Assembly (NCBI RefSeq): GCF_012843265.1
Contig: NZ_JABAIT010000004.1
Span: 62,001 to 126,000, forward strand
Source: Bacillus sp. DNRA2
GTDB lineage: Bacteria > Bacillota > Bacilli > Bacillales > Cytobacillaceae
Reading direction: 5' to 3'
DNA length: 64,000 bases
In this document: positions 1-8,285 of the stretch, one piece after another
Layout: every line of letters starts with the position of its first letter
Numbering within the stretch: the first letter of the stretch is position 1
Position numbers and translations under genes: made by a program
Notes under the pieces: model-generated
What the model was told of the DNA's origin: nothing
The model's database searches: none
Seen by the model: only the letters and a program-made list of their open reading frames with translations

Positions 1-77
1 CGTTTAATAAACAGTTGAAAAAAGTTCACATGGCTGTATAGAGGAGTTGGGTTAAAATAAATATGGATGTAATACTA

Positions 78-93
78 TGTGACGTAATTCACA
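78..93 (+). promoter_or_regulatory. FNR/CRP-type box upstream of the FNT channel gene
   Basis: TGTGA-cgtaat-TCACA is a perfect TGTGA-N6-TCACA palindrome, the known consensus of Bacillus Fnr. A TATATT hexamer at 111-116 is a plausible -10, placing the box centre about 38 bases upstream of the start of transcription, close to the class II activator position. Anaerobic activation of the following channel gene is inferred. Confidence 0.6.
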
Positions 94-153
94 TTTTATT
101 ATTTTTGCATTATATTTCATTTAAAAAATAATAACATTTTGAACTTAGACTAG

Positions 154-200
154 TAGTGTCTAGCTCCAACGAAGGCGCTTCCGCTTTTCTAAGTCGAAAG
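154..200. repeat. Remnant of a Bacillus intergenic repeat
   Basis: The stretch joins a TGTCTAGCTCCA-type left end to a GGCGCTTCCGCTTTTCT-type right end. From memory, these are the two ends of a longer dispersed Bacillus repeat, here with the middle missing. It lies directly before the channel gene and happens to be open in its frame, which extends the reading frame upstream to a GTG at 156. Confidence 0.45.
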
Positions 201-212
201 GGACTGGTTAAC

Positions 213-1049
213 ATGTCGTTTTTCAAGCCGGAACAAATCGCTAATATTACAGTGGAAAATGGATATAAAAAATCAAAATATCCATTGCTGAAATCTGTAG
301 TTTTAGGGTTCCAGGCAGGAGCTTTTATTGCTTTGGGTTACTTGCTATTTATTCGGGTAACTGCACCTTTGACTGGTGATATTGCCGGGTTAAGCTCACT
401 TTTAGGAGCATCCATTTTTCCTATTGGACTTATTTTAACATTAATCGCAGGTGGAGAACTATTAACCGGTAATATGATGGCTGTACCATTAGCATGGATA
501 TCTCGGAAAATAAATTTAACACAGCTGTTGAAAAATTGGACCATTATTACTTTAAGTAATTTTATCGGTGCTGTTTTTGTTGCCTATGTGTTTGGCCATA
601 TTGTTGGCTTGACAGAGACAGGTGTATTTTTAGACAAAACGGTAAGCATTGCTGAACATAAGTTGGAAGCAACCTTCCTTCAGGCATTCTTTTCAGGAAT
701 TGGTTGTAACTGGTTAGTCGCCGCTGCTGTTTGGTTATCGTATGGATCTGAGGATATGACAGGCAAGATTTTAGGGATTTGGTTTCCAACTATGACGTTT
801 GTGGCAATTGGCTTCCAGCACGTTGTCGCTAATATGTTTGTTATCCCTGCAGCTATTTTTGCTGGTCACTTTACATGGCTTGAGTATCTTCAAAACTTTG
901 TTCCAGTATTTTTAGGTAATGCTGTTGGTGGGACCGTGTTCGTTGCACTGGCTTATTATTTAGCTTACAAAAAAAATATTGTGAAAGCAGATGCGGATAT
1001 TTCTGCAGTCACTCCTAATCTCAAATTAATGAAACGAGGCGGAATGTAG
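213..1049 (+). CDS. Formate/nitrite transporter (FNT) family channel
   Basis: 278-residue integral membrane protein of the FocA/NirC family, pentameric channels moving formate, nitrite or related small anions. The segment GFQHVVANMF around residue 205 carries the conserved central pore histidine, and the N-terminus (FFKPEQIANITVENG) is the typical amphipathic helix before the first membrane segment; about six membrane spans follow. ATG 213 is preferred over GTG 156 because the upstream codons fall in a repeat remnant and AAAGGGA lies before 213. An FNR-type box upstream suggests induction at low oxygen. The stop overlaps the next start (TAGTG). Substrate cannot be decided from sequence. Confidence 0.85.
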   Translation: MSFFKPEQIANITVENGYKKSKYPLLKSVVLGFQAGAFIALGYLLFIRVTAPLTGDIAGLSSLLGASIFPIGLILTLIAGGELLTGNMMAVPLAWISRKINLTQLLKNWTIITLSNFIGAVFVAYVFGHIVGLTETGVFLDKTVSIAEHKLEATFLQAFFSGIGCNWLVAAAVWLSYGSEDMTGKILGIWFPTMTFVAIGFQHVVANMFVIPAAIFAGHFTWLEYLQNFVPVFLGNAVGGTVFVALAYYLAYKKNIVKADADISAVTPNLKLMKRGGM

Positions 1050-1414
1050 TGGCAGAAATTTCAATAAGCGCCGCATTAATCAGATTTATTTTAGGCGGGA
1101 CAGCCGTTCTGGTTGCAACTATTGTTGCGAAAAAGCTTGGTGAACGAGCAGGAGGAATTTTTGCTGCCTTTCCAGCAGTTTATTTAGCGGCCATATTGAC
1201 AACAAAGCTTGATTTTCATGGTGAGGAACTTATCAGCCAATCGGTTATCCTATCAAAGGGTGCGATGATTGGCATGGGTATTAATATATTTATTGCGATT
1301 ATTGCCGGTTACTTACTCCCAAAACAGGGTTGGAAGGTCGGCTTAGTGCAAACAGTTTTATGCTGGCTAGGTGTGTCGACAGCAGTGGTATTTATTACAT
1401 CTTACTTATTCTAA
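1049..1414 (+). CDS. DUF3147 family membrane protein, copy 1
   Basis: 121 residues with about four hydrophobic segments; GTG start overlapping the stop of the channel gene, so translationally coupled. It shares IRFILGGTAV near its N-terminus and GIFAAFPAV around residues 36-44 with the next gene, so the two are tandem paralogues of DUF3147. The family has no established function. Co-transcription with an anion channel hints at a membrane role linked to it, but that is inference. Confidence 0.7.
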   Translation: MAEISISAALIRFILGGTAVLVATIVAKKLGERAGGIFAAFPAVYLAAILTTKLDFHGEELISQSVILSKGAMIGMGINIFIAIIAGYLLPKQGWKVGLVQTVLCWLGVSTAVVFITSYLF

Positions 1415-1428
1415 CAAAGGTGGAAATC

Positions 1429-1821
1429 ATGAATAAACAGGATTTATTTATTCGATTTATTCTTGGCGGAACAGCCGTCATGCTAAGCTATTTAATCACG
1501 GTTTTGTCACCTTGGAAAATACTCGCGGGAATTTTTGCTGCGTTTCCAGCTGTTATGCTAACAGCGGTTTTGATGGTAGGGATTGCTTCAGGCTCGAAGA
1601 AAGCTGGAAAAATTGCTAACGGCTCAGTTTTTGGCATGATTGGCGGAATCGTCTGTGTGGCAACGGTGTTGTTAGTGCTCCAAACGAGTCAAAATTGGGG
1701 CTTAAGCATCGCGCTTGGTTTATTGTTCTGGCTCGCTAGCTCGGTAGCTATATCATCACTTCGTGAAAAGCTTAAAGATCGTGAACTACACCGTATATTC
1801 ATCATCCAAAAAAAGGTCTGA
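1429..1821 (+). CDS. DUF3147 family membrane protein, copy 2
   Basis: 130 residues, about four hydrophobic segments, paralogous to the preceding gene (shared IRFILGGTAV and GIFAAFPAV blocks). ATG 1429 is chosen because AAGGTGG sits 5-11 bases before it; an in-frame start further upstream would run through the previous gene. The stop codon lies inside the terminator hairpin. The pair may form a heteromeric membrane complex, as small paired membrane proteins often do; this is inference. Confidence 0.7.
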   Translation: MNKQDLFIRFILGGTAVMLSYLITVLSPWKILAGIFAAFPAVMLTAVLMVGIASGSKKAGKIANGSVFGMIGGIVCVATVLLVLQTSQNWGLSIALGLLFWLASSVAISSLREKLKDRELHRIFIIQKKV

Positions 1822-1848
1822 ATCCCCATAAGGGACTCAGACCTTTTT
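1808..1848 (+). terminator. Rho-independent terminator after the FNT/DUF3147 operon
   Basis: AAAAGGTCTGAATCCCC pairs with GGGACTCAGACCTTTTT over a short loop and ends in a T run; it overlaps the stop of the second DUF3147 gene. Confidence 0.75.
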
Positions 1849-1891
1849 CACGTTAAAGCGGTGGGGGACAGTCCCCCACCGCTTTAGTGTG
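1849..1891. repeat. Palindromic repeat element, copy 1 (before cobalamin riboswitch 1)
   Basis: Perfect 16-base inverted arms (taaagcggtgggggac, 1854-1869, and its complement 1871-1886) around a single A, extended outward by wobble and Watson-Crick pairs. A closely related palindrome with the same GGGGGAC core lies at 12101-12149, in the same place relative to the second riboswitch promoter. Confidence 0.8.
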
Positions 1892-1914
1892 GTAAAATTT
1901 TTAAAATTTATTTG

Positions 1915-1943
1915 TTGAAATATAAGGAATATTAAGATAATAT
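1915..1943 (+). promoter_or_regulatory. Sigma-A promoter of the cbi operon
   Basis: TTGAAA (1915-1920), 17-base spacer, TAATAT (1938-1943). The same hexamers and spacing occur before the second riboswitch, with a near-identical spacer end (atattaaga). Confidence 0.7.
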
Positions 1944-1993
1944 GAATTCTATCGAATTCGATATAACTATTAAGCTATAACAATTTAATATTC

Positions 1994-2230
1994 GTTTAGG
2001 AAAGGTGCACAGTAAATTGCTATATGAACTGTGTGAAAAGGGAAGACGGTTAAAATCCGTCACGGTACCCGCCACTGTATTGGGGAATTCCATTGCATGT
2101 TGTCACTGATGAAAAATCGGGAAGACGCATTGGAATGATGAACCAGAGTCAGGAGACCTGCCTTATCCTAAACACTTCGGTAACCTACGGGCATATGGGT
2201 GGAAGTGTGATGGAATGCATATCTTGATTT
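1994..2230 (+). promoter_or_regulatory. Cobalamin (AdoCbl) riboswitch 1
   Basis: Contains the hallmarks of the B12-sensing aptamer: AAAGGTGC near 2001, GGGAAGACGGT then ATCCGTCACGGTACC, the B12-box core CCCGCCACTGT (about 2068-2078) and the closing AGTCAGGAGACCTGCC (2147-2162). It is followed by an ACACTTC/GAAGTGT stem and by a terminator at 2251. Known behaviour of this class predicts termination when adenosylcobalamin is plentiful. It controls cbiW and the downstream corrin-ring genes. Confidence 0.93.
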
Positions 2231-2250
2231 ATTATGATGTATTTATTTTC

Positions 2251-2279
2251 GCACCCCTATTTCGGTAGGGGTGCTTTTT
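2251..2279 (+). terminator. Riboswitch 1 expression-platform terminator
   Basis: GCACCCCTA pairs with TAGGGGTGC across TTTCGG, followed by CTTTTTG. It lies between the aptamer and cbiW, so it is the regulated attenuator. Confidence 0.85.
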
Positions 2280-2306
2280 GTTGTGGGAAAAAGGAGGAGT
2301 AATAAG

Positions 2307-3020
2307 ATGGGGCTTCTAACTTATTCGCTATTAGCCATATTGGTTGGAATGAGACATGGCATGGACGGGGACCATGTGGCAGCACTTGCGGACATGGTCG
2401 GCAGCGAAAAGAAAAAGCGAAAACAGCTTTCGATGGGACTAATGTATGCATTTGGACATAGCTCAATCGTGTTGTTGATTGGCTTAGTATCGATCTTTAT
2501 TGGTTTGGAGTTATCTGAAGGTGCGCGTGAAGCGATGGAGTGCTTAGTAAGTGTTACCTTGATTGCGCTTGGTAGCTACATGCTCCTATCTGTATTCAAA
2601 CAAAAGGATGAGTATGAGTACAAAAGTCGAGTGCAAATCGCATTTGATTTTTTTGGGAAATTATCCAAGAAAAGCGGTTTTGGAGAGAGTGGGCAACGAC
2701 TTTCGCCCATTCAGTTTGGGGTTGCAAGTGCATTTATTATCGGAGTGATTCATGGAATTGGCGTTGAAAGTCCGACACAGATTGCACTGTTATCCAATGT
2801 CATAGGTGAGAATAGCTTAACGGGTGCGACCTTCCAACTGATTTTATTTGTAATCGGTCTGTTGGTTTCAACGATTTTGATTTCTGTGGTACTGACTTGG
2901 GGTTTTATGAAAGCAAGAATTAGAAAAGCGTTGTTTCTGGCGCTTGGTTCTCTAACAGGAGTATATAGCCTGTGGCTAGGAGCAACGATGCTGATTGAAA
3001 TTTTGAAAGGCGGGTTTTAA
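2307..3020 (+). CDS. cbiW: CbiW-like nickel/cobalt transporter (NiCoT/HoxN type)
   Basis: 237-residue membrane protein. Three signatures resemble the NiCoT family: RHGMDGDHVAAL near residue 15 (compare HAxDADHI), YAFGHSSIV near residue 50 (compare GHSTVV) and HGIGVESPTQIALL in the middle (compare LGFDTATEI). It is the first gene behind a B12 riboswitch and heads the same gene order as B. megaterium, where the first gene is cbiW, so cobalt import for corrin synthesis is the likely job. ATG 2307 is chosen because AAGGAGG lies at 2291-2297; an in-frame start further upstream lies inside the riboswitch terminator. The next gene follows without a gap. Confidence 0.82.
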   Translation: MGLLTYSLLAILVGMRHGMDGDHVAALADMVGSEKKKRKQLSMGLMYAFGHSSIVLLIGLVSIFIGLELSEGAREAMECLVSVTLIALGSYMLLSVFKQKDEYEYKSRVQIAFDFFGKLSKKSGFGESGQRLSPIQFGVASAFIIGVIHGIGVESPTQIALLSNVIGENSLTGATFQLILFVIGLLVSTILISVVLTWGFMKARIRKALFLALGSLTGVYSLWLGATMLIEILKGGF

Positions 3021-4652
3021 ATGAAAAATGGGAAATTGCTGGTAATTGGTTTTGGGCCAGGGAGTTTTCAGCATATCACAGAGCGGGCAAGAGCGGCCAT
3101 TCATGAAAGCAATATAATCATTGGCTATAGTACGTATGTTGATCTGATTGAAGGCTTATTAACTGACCAAGAGATTATCAGCACGGGAATGACTGAGGAA
3201 GTAAGTCGTGCTCAAGAAGCAGTTAAGCAGGCTGAACGAGGCAACAAGGTGGCGGTGATTTCGAGTGGTGATGCCGGTGTATACGGTATGGCTGGGTTAA
3301 TTTATGAGGTTTTAATCGAGAAAGGTTGGAAGAAAGAGACGGGTGTTGAAGTGGAAATCATACCTGGTATATCAGCAATCAATTCCTGTGCCTCGCTGTT
3401 AGGAGCACCAGTTATGCATGACGCTTGTACTATCAGCCTAAGCGACCATTTGACACCATGGCAACAGATCGAAAGCCGGATTGTGGCTGCGGCAAAGACG
3501 GACTTTGTCATTGCTTTTTATAATCCGAAAAGTGGTAGACGAACAAAGCAAATTGAAGAAGCACAAAAAATTCTATTAAAGTACCGTTCTCCAGAAACGC
3601 CGGTTGGTTTAGTAAAAAGCGCCTATCGTGACCGAGAACAAGTAGTCGTTACGAACTTAAAGGACATGCTCAATCATGAAATAGGGATGCTCACAACAGT
3701 GATCGTCGGGAATTCTGCAACTGTTTTACATGATGGCTTAATGATTACACCACGCGGCTACCAGCGCAAATACACGCTCAATCAAGCTGATCAGCCTTTA
3801 AAGCTGCATCAACGTTTAACGAAGGAAGCCGAGCCGTGGTCACTAGCTGCGGCAAGCGCAAATGCAAGTGTGCCATCTGCAATTAGCCCGGCGCCATCAA
3901 AAACTGCCCCTTCTTTAAGGGATTTAGCTGAGCAAGCATTGCAACTGGTAAGTGGTAATACCGAAGTGACAGCACCAGTTACTGATTCTCGTCAGCCTGC
4001 TGAAGCCATTTTTGAACTTGCTGTTAGTCCTGGTGTAGCGAATAAGAAATTTACCGCGGCGCAGCTCCTCATCTTGGCCGAGGTAGTAGGTGAAACTGGC
4101 GTGATGGAATATACGCAGGATCACCAAATGAAGCTTGCCCTTCCGACTGCAAACCCTGATGGAATCGTAGCCAAATTAACAGAAGCCAACCTATTGCTAA
4201 CTCCAGTAGGCGATGTATTAACGATCAAGGCTTGTGATTTCTGTGATGGAGACAAAAAGGACAGCATTCCGTATGCAGAGGAACTGCAGCAGAAGCTTGG
4301 TGGCGTCGAATTGCCAAAAGAGCTAAAGCTCGGTTTTAACGGCTGCGGGATGGCGTGCTACGGTGCTGTCAAGGAGGATATCGGTATCGTTTATCGCCAA
4401 GGTGCCTTTGATTTATTTTTAGGTGGAAAAACCGTTGGGCGCACAGGGCATCCTGGTCAAATTGTTGCAGAAGGCATTAAACCAGACGAAATCGTGCGTG
4501 TGATTGAGAATATTATTGTTGATTATCAAGAGTATGGCTATCGAAATGAACGATTTTATAAATATTTTAAACGGGTCAAAGAAGTGCAAGGCTTCACCCA
4601 TGTAGATATTACCCCTAAACTTCACGTTACCGCAGCACCATGTGGTGACTAA
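3021..4652 (+). CDS. cbiH: CbiH60: cobalt-factor III C17-methyltransferase with C-terminal Fe-S domain
   Basis: 543 residues, about twice the length of an ordinary CbiH/CobJ. Residues 1-245 are the SAM-dependent tetrapyrrole methylase (GFGPG near 10, SSGDAGVYGMAG, PGISAINSCAS), which methylates C17 and contracts the ring. A low-complexity linker (about 260-320) leads to a C-terminal domain with C405xxC408 and GC442GMAC446, the sulfite/nitrite-reductase-like pattern that binds a 4Fe-4S cluster. This is the CbiH60 form described from B. megaterium. It starts directly after the cbiW stop. Confidence 0.93.
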   Translation: MKNGKLLVIGFGPGSFQHITERARAAIHESNIIIGYSTYVDLIEGLLTDQEIISTGMTEEVSRAQEAVKQAERGNKVAVISSGDAGVYGMAGLIYEVLIEKGWKKETGVEVEIIPGISAINSCASLLGAPVMHDACTISLSDHLTPWQQIESRIVAAAKTDFVIAFYNPKSGRRTKQIEEAQKILLKYRSPETPVGLVKSAYRDREQVVVTNLKDMLNHEIGMLTTVIVGNSATVLHDGLMITPRGYQRKYTLNQADQPLKLHQRLTKEAEPWSLAAASANASVPSAISPAPSKTAPSLRDLAEQALQLVSGNTEVTAPVTDSRQPAEAIFELAVSPGVANKKFTAAQLLILAEVVGETGVMEYTQDHQMKLALPTANPDGIVAKLTEANLLLTPVGDVLTIKACDFCDGDKKDSIPYAEELQQKLGGVELPKELKLGFNGCGMACYGAVKEDIGIVYRQGAFDLFLGGKTVGRTGHPGQIVAEGIKPDEIVRVIENIIVDYQEYGYRNERFYKYFKRVKEVQGFTHVDITPKLHVTAAPCGD

Positions 4653-4692
4653 TGTTTTTTGAAAAATAAAGATGCGAAAAGGAGTGGACAAG

Positions 4693-5682
4693 TTGCAGGC
4701 AGTCTTATTTGTTGGCCATGGAAGCCGAGATCCAGAAGGAAATGACCAGGTTCGCCAATTTATCAAAAATATGAAAAAGCAGCTCAACGATTCTTTACTA
4801 GTTGAAACCTGCTTTCTGGAATTTGAACTTCCAACTGTATTTCAAGGAATTGAAGCATGTATTAACAAGGGAGCGGGCCACATCGCCATTATTCCGATTA
4901 TGCTGTTGCAGGCGGGCCATTCAAAAATTCATATACCGGCAGCAATTGATGAAGCACGCGAAAAATATCCGCATATTGGCATCACTTACGGAAGACCAAT
5001 TGGAATTCACGAAGAAAATATCTCGATTTTAACGAGCCGATTAGCGGAGATTGACGAGGATGTGAGTAGCCCTAGTGAAGATGCTGCGGTCCTTTTATTA
5101 GGCAGAGGGGGCAGTGATCCTGATGCTAACAGTGACCTCTACAAGATGGCTAGACTATTTTGGGAGAAAACCAATTATTCAATTATCGAACCAGCATTTA
5201 TGGGGGTGACGGGTCCGCTTGTCGATGAGGGGGTGGAACGCTGTATTAAGCTTGGTGCCAAGAAAGTTGTGATTTTACCTTATTTCTTATTCACCGGGAT
5301 TTTAATAAAGCGACTTGAGAAAATGCTGGTTGGTTTTTCGGAAAAATATCCGGAGATTGAATTTAAATTAGCAAACTATTTTGGGTTTCACCCGAAGTTG
5401 GAATTGATACTAGTCGACCGCGTTAACGAGGCGTTGAGTGATAATGTGAAAATGAACTGTGATACGTGTATTTATCGAATTGGCGCGATGGAGAATATCG
5501 CTCATCATCACCATCACGAACATGAGCATGGGCATCACCATCACGAGCACGAGCATCACCAACATGAGCATGAGCACCACCACCACGAGCACGAGCATCA
5601 CCAACATGAGCATGGCCACCATCACGATCATCACCATGATCAAATCCAGGAATCTGACGAAAAGGCTGGCGTTTCATCATGA
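4693..5682 (+). CDS. cbiX: CbiX sirohydrochlorin cobaltochelatase with Fe-S motif and His-rich tail
   Basis: 329 residues. Two chelatase half-domains (VGHGSRDPEGN near the N-terminus; LLLGRGGSDPDANSDLY in the second half) insert cobalt into sirohydrochlorin, the step that commits to the early-cobalt route. The C-terminus has M254xCxxC259, the Fe-S motif known from B. megaterium CbiX, then a tail (about residues 270-318) made almost only of His, Glu, Gln and Asp, probably binding cobalt or nickel. TTG 4693 is preferred because AAAAGGAGTGG sits just upstream; ATG 4672 has no ribosome binding site and would place that site inside the gene. Overlaps cbiJ by four bases. Confidence 0.92.
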   Translation: MQAVLFVGHGSRDPEGNDQVRQFIKNMKKQLNDSLLVETCFLEFELPTVFQGIEACINKGAGHIAIIPIMLLQAGHSKIHIPAAIDEAREKYPHIGITYGRPIGIHEENISILTSRLAEIDEDVSSPSEDAAVLLLGRGGSDPDANSDLYKMARLFWEKTNYSIIEPAFMGVTGPLVDEGVERCIKLGAKKVVILPYFLFTGILIKRLEKMLVGFSEKYPEIEFKLANYFGFHPKLELILVDRVNEALSDNVKMNCDTCIYRIGAMENIAHHHHHEHEHGHHHHEHEHHQHEHEHHHHEHEHHQHEHGHHHDHHHDQIQESDEKAGVSS

Positions 5683-6467
5683 TTTTAGTGTTGGCTGGGA
5701 CAAGCGATGCTCGCGAGCTTGCCGTGCTAATGAAAAAAGCAGGACTTTCCCTGTTAACGACAGTCGTCACTGAAAATGCGGCAATTGAGCTCGACAAAGC
5801 TGGACTTGATGTTCAGGTTGGCAGATTAACAGCTGATGAGATGGTGAGTTTAATAGCTAACAGAAAGGTTCGTGCTGTCGTTGATGCAAGTCATCCATTT
5901 GCTGAGGAGGCCTCTCGCAATGCGATCCAAGCAGCTGAACAGGCTGGGATTCCATACATACGTTATGAACGGGAATCACAAAGCTATGATTTTGAAAAAT
6001 TAACCATCGTGGAGAGCTATGAAACCGCCGCAAGCCTTGCCGCCCGAAAAAAAGGTGTCATCATGCTAACAACTGGCAGTAAAACACTGCAAATTTATAC
6101 AGAAAGGCTATTGGAGCTTGACGGAGTGCGACTCATCGCTCGGATGCTCCCGCGAATGGATAATCTTGAAAAATGTGAAAAACTAGGCTTCCCACAAAAG
6201 AATATCATTGCCATTCAAGGGCCGTTTTCAAAGGAATTTGATAAAGCACTGTACCAGCAATATGGTGTGACGTTGATGATTACGAAGGATAGCGGCAAGG
6301 TCGGTTCGGTCAATGAAAAAATCGCCGCTGCCAAGGAACTGGGGATTGAGACCATATTAATTCGCAGACCGACGATTGCCTATGGAAACGTACATCACGA
6401 TTTTAACAGTGTTCTCAAAGCTTTAAATGAAGTAGCACCATTTACGGAAAGCAATAAACGAAAATAA
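5679..6467 (+). CDS. cbiJ: Cobalt-precorrin-6A reductase CbiJ
   Basis: 262 residues. Begins MILVLAGTSDAREL, the nucleotide-binding start of the CobK/CbiJ family, with conserved VVDASHPFAEEAS near residue 67 and MLTTGSK in the middle. It reduces the ring at C18/C19 using a nicotinamide cofactor. Overlaps the end of cbiX by an ATGA, consistent with coupled translation. Confidence 0.93.
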   Translation: MILVLAGTSDARELAVLMKKAGLSLLTTVVTENAAIELDKAGLDVQVGRLTADEMVSLIANRKVRAVVDASHPFAEEASRNAIQAAEQAGIPYIRYERESQSYDFEKLTIVESYETAASLAARKKGVIMLTTGSKTLQIYTERLLELDGVRLIARMLPRMDNLEKCEKLGFPQKNIIAIQGPFSKEFDKALYQQYGVTLMITKDSGKVGSVNEKIAAAKELGIETILIRRPTIAYGNVHHDFNSVLKALNEVAPFTESNKRK

Positions 6468-6485
6468 ATAAGGAGTTGGGTCAAT

Positions 6486-7133
6486 ATGGATTTTTTAACA
6501 GAGTTTAAACCGGTTACCGTTCAACCGCAGCAAATTGAAACAGTAAGCTTTCAAATCATTGATGAAGAGGTTGGAGAGCATCCGTTTACTCCGGAACAAT
6601 ACAAAGTTGCGCAACGGGTCATTCATGCATCAGCGGATTTTGAATTAGGAAAAAGCCTATTATTTCACCGTGATGCAATTGAAGCTGGAATTAAGGCGAT
6701 CAAAAGCGGCAAAAAGGTTGTTGCCGATGTGCAAATGATTCAAAGCGGAGTGAATAAAGCGAGAATCGAGAAGTACGGTGGTGAAGTGAAGGTATATATT
6801 TCTGATGCCGACGTGGTCGAGGAGGCAAAACGCCTTAACACAACACGGGCGATTATCTCGATGCGTAAAGCAATCCGTGAGGCAGACGGTGGAATCTTTG
6901 CAATTGGTAACGCTCCTACCGCGTTATTAGAGCTCATCCGCCTTGTAAAAGAAGGCGAAGCAAAGCCAGGGTTGGTCATTGGATTACCAGTTGGCTTCGT
7001 TTCTGCGGCTGAATCAAAGGAAGAGTTGGCCAAGCTTGATATTCCCTTTATCACAAATATTGGACGCAAAGGTGGCAGCACGGTGACAGTTGCAGCATTA
7101 AACGCCTTGACGCTCCTTGCAGAGCAGCAATAA
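6486..7133 (+). CDS. cbiC: Cobalt-precorrin-8 methylmutase CbiC
   Basis: 215 residues, normal for CobH/CbiC, which moves a methyl group from C11 to C12 to give cobyrinate. Conserved blocks are VAQRVIHASADFE (the catalytic histidine lies in VIHASADF), AIGNAPTAL and GLPVGFVSAAESKE. GGAGTTGGG precedes the ATG. It sits between cbiJ and cbiD as in the B. megaterium order. Confidence 0.94.
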   Translation: MDFLTEFKPVTVQPQQIETVSFQIIDEEVGEHPFTPEQYKVAQRVIHASADFELGKSLLFHRDAIEAGIKAIKSGKKVVADVQMIQSGVNKARIEKYGGEVKVYISDADVVEEAKRLNTTRAIISMRKAIREADGGIFAIGNAPTALLELIRLVKEGEAKPGLVIGLPVGFVSAAESKEELAKLDIPFITNIGRKGGSTVTVAALNALTLLAEQQ

Positions 7134-7166
7134 TGCATGAAAAGAAGTGAGGAATGAACGAAAGAT

Positions 7167-8285
7167 ATGAGCGAGGTTCAGGAAACACCTAAGCCGGAAA
7201 AACTAAGACAAGGATACACGACAGGGGCATGTGCCACAGCGGCAACAAAGGCGGCCCTGACTGCATTGCTGACTGGAGAAATGCAAACAGAGGTAGAAAT
7301 TTATCTTCCTGTTGGTCGGAATGTGAAGTTTGAAATTGTAGCCTGTGAAATTTCTGCTACACGAGCTGTAGCGACAGTCATTAAGGATGGTGGCGATGAC
7401 CCGGATGCGACCCATGGTGCGGCAATTATTGCAACGGTGTCATGGTCTATCGCTGAAGGGATTATGCTAGATGGCGGAGTAGGCGTCGGCCGAGTCACGA
7501 AAGCGGGCTTACCAGTTCAAGTGGGCGAGGCTGCTATCAATCCTGTGCCGCGCCAAATGATCACCGAAACAGCCCTAACGGTTCTAGCGGAATTTGGCGT
7601 CAGAAAAGGGATTTCCATCGTCATTTCAGTACCTGATGGCGAGGAGATTGCTAAAAAAACTTTAAATGGCCGTCTGGGGATTATCGGTGGGATATCCATT
7701 TTAGGGACGAGGGGCATTGTTGTTCCCTTTTCAACATCAGCCTATAAAGCAAGCATTGTACAAGCAATAAAGGTAGCTCGTGCCAGCGGTTGTGATCATG
7801 TGATCATCACAACCGGGGGTCGCAGTGAAAAATATGCAATGAAACGCTTTCCCGAGCTTCCTGAAGAAGCATTTATCGAAATGGGTGATTTTGTTGGGTT
7901 TACATTAAAGCAGTGTAAGCGGCTGGGTGTAAAGCGGATATCCATGGTTGGAATGATGGGGAAGTTTTCCAAGGTTGCTCAAGGTGTGATGATGGTTCAC
8001 TCGAAAAGTGCGCCTATCAATTTTTCCTTTTTAGCAAAAATAGCTACGGAAGCCGGGGCTCCAGTTCAGCTTGTGGAAGAAATTCACCATGCTAATACGG
8101 CGTCGCAAGTAGGAGATATGATGGTAGCTGCAAGAATTCCTGCGTTTTTCACCAAGATGTCCGAGTATTGCTGCTTAACTGCGCTCAACGAGGTTGGCGG
8201 TGGAGTCGTTGTGGACACAGCATTATACACACTTAAAGGAGAATTATTAGGGGAGGTGAGTCTGACGCATGAAAAAGTCGATTAA
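7167..8285 (+). CDS. cbiD: Cobalt-precorrin-5B C1-methyltransferase CbiD
   Basis: 372 residues. [19 protein letters not shown] near residue 12 is the diagnostic CbiD start; [11 protein letters not shown] near 75 and [11 protein letters not shown] near the end are also conserved. Specific to the anaerobic route, it methylates C1 after the C20 fragment is lost. The end overlaps the start of cbiET by 17 bases. Confidence 0.95.
   Translation: MSEVQETPKPEKLRQGYTTGACATAATKAALTALLTGEMQTEVEIYLPVGRNVKFEIVACEISATRAVATVIKDGGDDPDATHGAAIIATVSWSIAEGIMLDGGVGVGRVTKAGLPVQVGEAAINPVPRQMITETALTVLAEFGVRKGISIVISVPDGEEIAKKTLNGRLGIIGGISILGTRGIVVPFSTSAYKASIVQAIKVARASGCDHVIITTGGRSEKYAMKRFPELPEEAFIEMGDFVGFTLKQCKRLGVKRISMVGMMGKFSKVAQGVMMVHSKSAPINFSFLAKIATEAGAPVQLVEEIHHANTASQVGDMMVAARIPAFFTKMSEYCCLTALNEVGGGVVVDTALYTLKGELLGEVSLTHEKVD

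Noticed and set aside
2271-2306. Upstream start for the cbiW frame
   Set aside because: It lies in the riboswitch terminator; AAGGAGG points to ATG 2307.
3021-4652. Two separate genes (methylase and Fe-S protein)
   Set aside because: One continuous frame with a linker, matching the known CbiH60 fusion.
4672-4692. ATG 4672 as the cbiX start
   Set aside because: It would put the strong AAAAGGAGTGG site inside the gene; TTG 4693 is correctly spaced.
5410-5797. Minus-strand and shifted frames over the His-rich end of cbiX
   Set aside because: Shadows of the CAY/GAR repeats; the cbiX and cbiJ frames explain the DNA.
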